From NCBI GenBank assembly GCA_015655035.1, contig JAATFS010000484.1, positions 1-11,323 of the forward strand: 11,323 bases of DNA, in the 5' to 3' direction. The first letter of the stretch is position 1; the number at the start of each line of letters is the position of its first letter. Both the position numbers and the translations under genes were made by a program. Below, piece after piece: positions 6,839 through 11,323 of this stretch. The notes beneath the pieces are model-generated. The model had not been told where the DNA came from, searched no databases, and worked only from the letters and a program-made list of their open reading frames with translations. This DNA is from Lysobacterales bacterium (GTDB lineage Bacteria; Pseudomonadota; Gammaproteobacteria; Xanthomonadales; Xanthomonadaceae).

Positions 6839-7999
6839 TCAGAACGCGATGCGGGCCACGCTCTCGGCGCCATCCTTGGGATCGCCCTCCCCGTTCTTGA
6901 TGCTCACGTACAGCACATTGCGCCGCTCATCCAGCGCCAGACTGTTCGGATGAGTGGGCAACTCCAACATGTGCAGCAAGCGATAACTTTTGCTGTCGTA
7001 GACCGTCACCTTGCCCGCCTGGCGATGCGTGACGTACAGCCGTTTGCGCGGCGCATCCAGGCGTAGCGCCAGCGGTCCGGCTTCGCTCGGGATGCTGTGC
7101 AGTTCGCGGCCGCTGTCGGCATCCAACACGACGATGCGATTGCCCGGATTGCGCGACTGGAAGCCCGGGATCGACGTTGCCTGATAGTCGCGAATCATCG
7201 CCAGGCCCTGGTCGGTGACGAACAGGCGCTTGCCGGCCGGATCGTAGGCCAGGTTCATCGGCTGCTCGATTCCCGTCGGGTGGCGTTGCGACACCTCCAG
7301 CGTCGCGGTATCCACCACCACCAGTTCGCCCAGCAGGTTGGAGGCGAACACGCGTTTGCCGCGCGTATCCAGCACCAGGCCCGGCGCCTTGGCGTTGCCC
7401 AGGCCGGCGACCGTCTCGATCACTTGCAGCGTGGCGGTGTCGACCACGAACAGCACGCTGCCCTGCTCGGAATGGCCGGTGACGTACAGGCGCTTTCCGG
7501 CCGGGTCCACCACCAGTTCGCGAAGATCGTGCGCATAGCGGCGCTTGCCATCCGCCCCCTTCACTTTCTGCTCCAGCTGCACCCGCCCGACCACTTTGTT
7601 CGCGGCGATATCCAGCACCGTGACCGAAGTGTCCACGGTGTTGCCCACGTACAGGCGGTCGTTCTCGTCGTCGAGCGCCACGCCGAAGGCCTTGCGTTCG
7701 AGCGGGATCTCGGCGCGGACATCGAGCGTGCCCGGGTCCAAGCGCAGTATCCGCGAGGGTCCCGGCGTCGGACCGAAGCCGCCGGACGAGGCGACGAACA
7801 CCGCGTCCTGTGCCGGGCTGTAGACCAGTTCATACAGGCCCTGCGCCAACGCGCGGCGCTGGACCTCGGGCGCGCTGCGCACCGGGGCTTCGGCCGATGC
7901 CGCAGCCCCGTCCCGGTTTTGCGGTTGGGTCTGGCAGCCCGCCAGGGCGAAGAGCACCGCAGCGGCCAGCGTGGTCGCCAAAAGCATGGATCGATTCAT
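6839..7999 (-). CDS. yncE: YncE-like beta-propeller lipoprotein
   Basis: A 386-residue protein with a lipoprotein signal (L19-A20-G21-C22, then Gln), so probably anchored to the periplasmic face of the outer membrane. From about residue 50 onward it is a seven-bladed propeller of YVTN/NHL type. The blade signature G-K-R-L-Y-V-T or close variants recurs near 113, 168, 214, 256, 318 and 360. The stretch around 321-356 (THRQAGKV, then THPNSLALD) and KAFGVAL at 103-109 match E. coli YncE very closely as I remember it. E. coli YncE is a soluble periplasmic protein, induced by iron limitation, whose crystal structure was solved with single-stranded DNA and whose function is unclear. It lies beside a TBDR gene there too. 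Here the start ATG at 7999 has a good AAGGA site eight bases upstream. The gene follows the FhuE-like receptor on the same strand after 163 bp. Confidence 0.88.
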   Translation of the reverse strand: MNRSMLLATTLAAAVLFALAGCQTQPQNRDGAAASAEAPVRSAPEVQRRALAQGLYELVYSPAQDAVFVASSGGFGPTPGPSRILRLDPGTLDVRAEIPLERKAFGVALDDENDRLYVGNTVDTSVTVLDIAANKVVGRVQLEQKVKGADGKRRYAHDLRELVVDPAGKRLYVTGHSEQGSVLFVVDTATLQVIETVAGLGNAKAPGLVLDTRGKRVFASNLLGELVVVDTATLEVSQRHPTGIEQPMNLAYDPAGKRLFVTDQGLAMIRDYQATSIPGFQSRNPGNRIVVLDADSGRELHSIPSEAGPLALRLDAPRKRLYVTHRQAGKVTVYDSKSYRLLHMLELPTHPNSLALDERRNVLYVSIKNGEGDPKDGAESVARIAF

Positions 8000-8124
8000 C
8001 GGAGCAGTCCTTGTGTCGGCGAACGGAAGTGGGACACTCCGCTGGCAAGGCGCCTTGTCGGCGACACTGGCTGGCTACTACGACGCCACGCTACCGGTGG
8101 CATCGGGGTGGATATGCAACGAAC

Positions 8125-8154
8125 GGCGGCGGCCAGCCAGGCCGGTCCACCGCC
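8125..8154 (-). terminator. Strong hairpin just after the FhuE-like receptor stop
   Basis: On the minus-strand transcript GGCGGTGG (8154-8147) pairs with CCGCCGCC (8132-8125) over eight base pairs including one G-U, around a 14-nt loop. The stem begins eight bases after the receptor's stop codon (8165-8163). No T-tract follows. It could attenuate readthrough into the yncE-like gene or stabilise the receptor mRNA 3' end. Its placement is more persuasive than its sequence. Confidence 0.35.
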
Positions 8155-8162
8155 TGCTGCGC

Positions 8163-10349
8163 TCAGTAACGCCAGCGCAAGGTGAAACTGACGAAGCGCG
8201 GCTCGCCGTAGTTCTGGTAATCGAGGTTGGCCCAGTATTTCTTGTCCAGTGCGTTGCGTAGCGCCAAGCTGGCGCTCCACTGCTCGCTGATGCGGTAGTT
8301 GGCGTTGAAGTGCACCAGCGCATAGGCCTCCTGCGCCACCGTCACCGGTGTGGTGGCGCCACTGCCATCGCCGACCGGGCGCAGTATGTTGAAGCCCTCG
8401 ACCTTGCTCTGCCAGCTCACGCCGCCGCCCAGGCTCAAGCGCTCCCATGCACCCGGCAGGCGTATCTGGGTGGACAGCTGCACATAGTCTTCGGGCAGGT
8501 TGGCGTAGATCGCATCGGTGGATGCGCGCGTCACCTTGACGTGGGTGTAGCCGGCGTTGACGCTCCAGCCCGGCCGGATCTCGCCGTTGAAATCGACTTC
8601 CCATCCACGGCTCTTGGTGCCGTCGATGCCGATGTACGCCGAATTGCCATCGGGCAGCGAACCTTCCGGCTGGGTGGTGTCGCGCACCGCGTAGTTGTCC
8701 TGCTTGGCCTCGAATGCGGCGGCGGTGACGATGGCGCGCCCGTCGAACAGCTGGGCCTTGAGCCCGGCTTCCAGGTTGGAACCTTCCACCGGCGCCAGCA
8801 GGTTGTTGTTCTTGTCCCGGTAGTCCTGTGGATTGAATATCTCGGTATAGCTGGCGTAGAGCGACACGTGCGGCACGATGTCGTAGACCAGTCCGACATA
8901 CGGCGTGACTTCGTCGCTCACTTGGTAGCGCCCGCTGGTGCCGGTGTAGACGCCAGCGGTGTCGAAGGCCTGGGTGCGGGTTTCCCATGAGCTCAGGCGC
9001 GCGCCGGCGATCAATGACAGCGGTTCGGCCAGGCGCAGCCGGGTGGAGGCATAGACGCCACGCTGGGTGGTGCGCGCCACGCTCGATCTACCGGTGCGGG
9101 CATAGGTCGCGGCAGAGATGTCGCCATTCCAGTCATGGATATTTGGAATGTAGTAGCAGCGTTGCCCGCTGCAACTGGCCCAGTCGTCCGGATAGCTCAG
9201 CGCCACTCCGGGCGTGGTCGATTCCAGGTCCTGCCAGCTGCCGCCGATGACCAGGTCGTGGTCGCGCCCGAACAGGGGGAACGAGCCAGACAGGTACACA
9301 TCGACCGCATCGCGGGTGTCGTTGGTTTCGCCTGCCGCCGCGCGCAAATAGATGCCGCTGCCGTCGCGGCTATCGGGATAACCCTCGCCGTAAACGCGCA
9401 GGCTCTGCACATCGCCCCGGGTATGCGCGTAGTTGACCTTCAGCAGCCAATCCTCGCCGAAGCGCTGTTCCAGGTTGGCGAACGTGGTGCTGGTCTGGCG
9501 CTGCCAGCGCGTCCACTTCGACGCCAGGTTGGTCGAGCGCGCCAGGTTGGCGTAGGAACCGTCGGCAGCGAAGAACGGCACCGTCCCCCAGGTCGATCCC
9601 ACCGGAGTGTTGTCCTGACGCTGGTAGCCCACGGTGACCATGGTGCTGTCGGTCAGGTCGCCTTCGAACACCGCCATGCCCGACATCTTCTTGTCGCTGT
9701 AGCGGTCGTAGTAGTAATCGCGATCCTGCCAGGAGGCGACGAAACGGCTGCGGAAGCGGCCATCGGCACTGAGCGGCGCGGTCACATCGGCCTGGGTGCG
9801 GCGGAAATCCCAGCGCCCGGCCGTGGCCGAGAACGAGGCATCGAATTCCTTGCCCGGGCGCTTGCGCAGCAGGTTGACCGTGGCCGACGGAATACCTGCG
9901 CCACTGAGCAGTCCATTGGCGCCGCGAATGACTTCGATCCGGTCGTAGAAGGCGGTGTCGTATTCCTGATTGGTGGAGCCGCTGTAAGTGGGCAGGCCAT
10001 CGACCTGGAAATCGGTGATCTTGAAGCCCCGGGCGAAGTACAGTGGGCGCTGGGTGTCGAAGAAGGAGACGTTGACGCCGGTGACGTTGCGCATCACGTC
10101 GTCGATGCTGAACAACGATTCCTGTTCCAGCCGCTGCTGGCCGATCACACTGACCGACTGTGGTGTTTCCAGCAGGGTCAGGGGCAAGCGCGTGGTGGTC
10201 GATGGCTGCGAGCGGCTCACGCTGCCACTCACGCGGACCTTGTCCAGGGTCTTCGCTTCATCGGCGGCGGCGGCCAGGGCAGGACCTGCAGTGGATAGCA
10301 CTGAAAGCAGGGCAAGAGTGAGCAAGCGGCGAGACAGCACGATCGTCAT
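8163..10349 (-). CDS. TonB-dependent siderophore receptor, FhuE-like
   Basis: A 728-residue outer-membrane receptor. The signal peptide covers about residues 1-28 (cleavage near ALAAA), a TonB-box-like segment (TLDKVRVS) lies at about 34-41, and the plug at about 55-165. The plug shows LLETPQSVSVIGQQRL, a DVMRNVTGV motif, ARGFKITDFQVDGLP and DRIEVIRGANGLLSG, all characteristic of the FhuE/FpvA siderophore receptor group. The barrel follows and ends in FTLRWRY, with an aromatic C-terminus. C393 and C398 lie in a probable extracellular loop and could form a disulfide. There is no STN signalling domain, so it should not signal to an ECF sigma factor. By family it should import a ferric hydroxamate-type siderophore such as coprogen or rhodotorulate, often made by other organisms. 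The exact ligand is inference. No clear Shine-Dalgarno site precedes the ATG. A Fur-box-like promoter lies upstream and the yncE-like gene downstream. Confidence 0.93.
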   Translation of the reverse strand: MTIVLSRRLLTLALLSVLSTAGPALAAAADEAKTLDKVRVSGSVSRSQPSTTTRLPLTLLETPQSVSVIGQQRLEQESLFSIDDVMRNVTGVNVSFFDTQRPLYFARGFKITDFQVDGLPTYSGSTNQEYDTAFYDRIEVIRGANGLLSGAGIPSATVNLLRKRPGKEFDASFSATAGRWDFRRTQADVTAPLSADGRFRSRFVASWQDRDYYYDRYSDKKMSGMAVFEGDLTDSTMVTVGYQRQDNTPVGSTWGTVPFFAADGSYANLARSTNLASKWTRWQRQTSTTFANLEQRFGEDWLLKVNYAHTRGDVQSLRVYGEGYPDSRDGSGIYLRAAAGETNDTRDAVDVYLSGSFPLFGRDHDLVIGGSWQDLESTTPGVALSYPDDWASCSGQRCYYIPNIHDWNGDISAATYARTGRSSVARTTQRGVYASTRLRLAEPLSLIAGARLSSWETRTQAFDTAGVYTGTSGRYQVSDEVTPYVGLVYDIVPHVSLYASYTEIFNPQDYRDKNNNLLAPVEGSNLEAGLKAQLFDGRAIVTAAAFEAKQDNYAVRDTTQPEGSLPDGNSAYIGIDGTKSRGWEVDFNGEIRPGWSVNAGYTHVKVTRASTDAIYANLPEDYVQLSTQIRLPGAWERLSLGGGVSWQSKVEGFNILRPVGDGSGATTPVTVAQEAYALVHFNANYRISEQWSASLALRNALDKKYWANLDYQNYGEPRFVSFTLRWRY

Positions 10350-10436
10350 GGCAGGGATTCGGTTGGGAGACGCGGCAGCAGGTATGAGGCAGCCGGAGCC
10401 GCTGCCCTCGGTAGAGGACGGCGTGGAGCCTCACGT

Positions 10437-10473
10437 CGGAATCAAGCGGGGCTGGCCCGGAATCGGGGCTGGC
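10437..10473. repeat. Imperfect direct repeat in the receptor 5' leader
   Basis: CGGAATC plus GGGGCTGGC occurs at 10437-10456 (with AAGC inserted between the two parts) and at 10458-10473 (without the insert). Sixteen bases are therefore duplicated, with a 4-bp indel. It lies in the transcribed leader of the FhuE-like receptor, between the putative promoter and the start codon. Its role is unknown; it may be a simple local duplication. Confidence 0.6.
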
Positions 10474-10519
10474 AGGTCGGGCGCGATACACGCGGGCGGC
10501 TGGGCCGCCTCGACAGGAC

Positions 10520-10538
10520 GCAAATGTAAATCGTTATC
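10520..10538 (-). promoter_or_regulatory. Fur-box-like operator of the siderophore receptor
   Basis: The 19 bases at 10520-10538 match the classical Fur box GATAATGATAATCATTATC at 14 of 19 positions when read on the plus strand. The site overlaps the -10 element and part of the spacer of the putative receptor promoter. That is the geometry expected for repression by Fe-loaded Fur. It fits the FhuE-type receptor that follows and the iron-responsive behaviour of E. coli yncE. Confidence 0.7.
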
Positions 10539-10551
10539 GTTGACTTAACAA
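10523..10551 (-). promoter_or_regulatory. Candidate sigma70 promoter of the siderophore receptor
   Basis: On the minus strand TTGTTA (10551-10546) and TACATT (10528-10523) are separated by 17 bp. Each hexamer matches consensus at 4 of 6 positions. Transcription would begin near 10516, leaving a leader of about 167 nt. That leader contains a hairpin (10386-10409, GAGG-GCAGC arms with one bulge) and the imperfect direct repeat at 10437-10473. Confidence 0.5.
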
Positions 10552-10589
10552 GGCCGACACATCCTGACCAACTTCCGACAAGAATCCTC

Positions 10590-10605
10590 AACCCGCCGGC
10601 GGGCT
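10590..10605 (-). terminator. Probable terminator of the Lrp/AsnC gene
   Basis: CCCGCCGGCGGG (10592-10603) is a perfect 12-bp palindrome placed directly after the Lrp stop codon (TGA, 10607-10605). It can fold as a stem with a CCGG loop, extended by a G-U and an A-T pair. The minus-strand transcript then continues TTGAGGATTCTTG, which is only partly U-rich. It would insulate the downstream Fur-type promoter from Lrp transcription. Confidence 0.45.
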
Positions 10606-11084
10606 CAGCTGGCGGACAACGGTACGCCCTGGTCCGCCTTGACCGTACGCAGCACGAAGCTGGAGTTCACATCGGCTACGCCGGTGGCATTGAGCAGGCG
10701 GTCCAGCAGGAAGCGCGAGAAATGCTCCAGGTCGCGCACCAGCACGTGCAACAGGTAATCCATGTCGCCGGTCAGTGCCCAGCACGCCACCACTTCGTCC
10801 CAGTCGCGCACGCCCTCGGCGAAGTGCTCGATATCGGCCTGCCCGTGCCGCTCCAGTTGCACCCGGACGAATGCCTGCAGCCCCAGCCCGAGCGCCTTGG
10901 CCTGTAGCCGCGCGCCATAGCCGGCGATGATGCCGGCCGCCTCCAGCCGCTGGGTGCGGCGCAGGCAGGACGACGGCGACAGGTTGATCTGCGTGGCCAG
11001 GTCGGCATTGCTGCTGCGGCCCTGGGTCTGCAACAAGGCGAGCAGCCTCAGGTCGGTTCGGTCGAGCGCGATGGACTCATTCAT
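10605..11084 (-). CDS. Lrp/AsnC family transcriptional regulator
   Basis: A 159-residue protein of typical Lrp/AsnC size. An N-terminal winged HTH spans about residues 6-55 (ALDRTDLRLLALLQ, then SNADLATQINLSPSSCLRRTQRLE). The C-terminal RAM/AsnC ligand-binding domain spans about 65-150, with the WALTGDMDYLLHV segment that lines the amino-acid-binding and dimer-contact region. Such proteins form octamers or similar assemblies that wrap DNA and respond to amino acids. I chose the ATG at 11084 over an in-frame TTG at 11096. The TTG has no ribosome site, adds four residues before the conserved N-terminus, and lies only about 10 nt from the inferred transcription start. The gene is divergent from phhA across 126 bp, so control of phenylalanine hydroxylation, with autoregulation, is the likely role. 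This is inference from arrangement. Confidence 0.92.
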   Translation of the reverse strand: MNESIALDRTDLRLLALLQTQGRSSNADLATQINLSPSSCLRRTQRLEAAGIIAGYGARLQAKALGLGLQAFVRVQLERHGQADIEHFAEGVRDWDEVVACWALTGDMDYLLHVLVRDLEHFSRFLLDRLLNATGVADVNSSFVLRTVKADQGVPLSAS

Positions 11085-11109
11085 GAATTGCGCCAATAGT
11101 GATATTTAC

Positions 11110-11151
11110 GCAACGATATTGCATCGAAACGGCATATCAACGCAATTTTGC
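11110..11151. promoter_or_regulatory. Candidate Lrp-type operators between the divergent regulator and phhA
   Basis: GCAA-CGATA-TTGC (11110-11122) and GCAA-TT-TTGC (11142-11151) are two dyads with the same GCAA/TTGC arms, their centres about 30 bp apart. A further TTGCG half-site lies at 11088-11092, facing the CGCAA at 11109-11113. TGATAT (11100-11105) and ATATCA (11134-11139) form another inverted pair. This spaced, AT-rich, repeated dyad pattern fits DNA-wrapping Lrp/AsnC proteins. Which repeats are actually bound is unknown. Confidence 0.4.
11113..11140 (-). promoter_or_regulatory. Candidate promoter of the Lrp/AsnC gene
   Basis: On the minus strand TTGATA (11140-11135, 5 of 6 consensus matches) and TATCGT (11118-11113, 4 of 6) are 16 bp apart. 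The -10 lies inside the GCAA-CGATA-TTGC dyad, so binding by Lrp there would block it. The inferred start near 11106 leaves about 22 nt before the ATG at 11084. This supports that start codon over the upstream TTG. Confidence 0.4.
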
Positions 11152-11210
11152 AAGCCTATTGTCCGGTCTTGACGCTATCTTGAAGCACTTCCTTGCCCCG
11201 GTTGACAGCC

Positions 11211-11323
11211 ATGCTTGCCGCTCGCCGCCGCGTCGAAAACTCGCTGACCGACAAAGGCTATGTGCCGGTTTACACCACGGCGCTGGTGGAACAGCCGTGG
11301 CAGGCGTACAACGCCGACGACCA
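11211..11323 (+). CDS. phhA: Phenylalanine 4-monooxygenase, 5' end (truncated by window)
   Basis: Only the first 37 codons are present, and the frame is open to the window end. The peptide begins MLAARRRVENSLTDKGYVPV, continues YTTALVEQPW and ends QAYNADD. This matches my memory of the N-terminus of bacterial phenylalanine-4-hydroxylases from xanthomonads, where this stretch precedes the catalytic domain and reads D-K-G-Y-V-P-V-Y-T-T. The enzyme is a cytoplasmic, iron- and pterin-dependent monooxygenase that converts phenylalanine to tyrosine. The ATG at 11211 is preferred; in-frame TTG codons at 11193 and 11202 are alternatives, and no strong ribosome site is visible. The divergent Lrp/AsnC gene supports an amino-acid-metabolism role. 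Catalytic residues lie outside the window, so the call rests on the N-terminus and context. Confidence 0.75.
   Translation, partial: MLAARRRVENSLTDKGYVPVYTTALVEQPWQAYNADD

Noticed and set aside
11085..11096. TTG start at 11096 for the Lrp/AsnC gene
   Set aside because: It has no ribosome site and nearly coincides with the inferred transcription start. The ATG at 11084 gives a normal family length.

Overview
The window is high-GC, gene-dense bacterial DNA. The best taxonomic guess is a gammaproteobacterium of the Xanthomonadaceae (Xanthomonas, Stenotrophomonas, Pseudoxanthomonas or a relative). This rests on the strong GC3 bias, two large TonB-dependent receptors (TBDRs) within 11 kb, a TBDR paired with a periplasmic amidohydrolase, and an Lrp/AsnC regulator divergent from a phenylalanine hydroxylase whose N-terminus looks xanthomonad. 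The assignment is from memory of the families and was not checked by any search. I see no tRNA, rRNA, CRISPR array, insertion sequence or prophage gene, and nothing that must be called an undescribed system. The interest lies in two outer-membrane uptake modules and their control regions.

Layout. Positions 1-681 hold the 3' part of a TIGR00266/AIM24-family gene, followed on the same strand by a LysR-type regulator (729-1652). The regulator converges, 11 bp apart, on a minus-strand pair: a TBDR (5243-2994) and a secreted metal-dependent amidohydrolase (2983-1664) with a 10-bp gap, which looks like an uptake-plus-hydrolysis operon. A 481-bp, locally AT-rich intergenic stretch (5244-5724) separates that operon from a plus-strand patatin-like lipoprotein (5725-6741). 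Next, on the minus strand, a FhuE-type siderophore receptor (10349-8163) is followed 163 bp later by a lipoprotein that closely resembles E. coli YncE, a seven-bladed beta-propeller (7999-6839). A convincing Fur-box-like sequence overlaps a sigma70-like promoter upstream of the receptor. Finally, an Lrp/AsnC regulator (minus, 11084-10605) is divergent from the start of phhA (11211 to the window end). They share a 126-bp AT-rich region with repeated GCAA/TTGC half-sites.

How the genes work together (inference). Module A (TBDR plus amidohydrolase) would bring a small compound, possibly a peptide or acylated amino acid, across the outer membrane and hydrolyse it in the periplasm. Module B (FhuE-like receptor plus YncE lipoprotein) would be induced under iron limitation by loss of Fur repression and take up a ferric hydroxamate-type siderophore, with YncE in an accessory periplasmic role. 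Module C is amino-acid-responsive control of phenylalanine-to-tyrosine conversion. The patatin lipoprotein and the AIM24 protein have no visible link to these modules.
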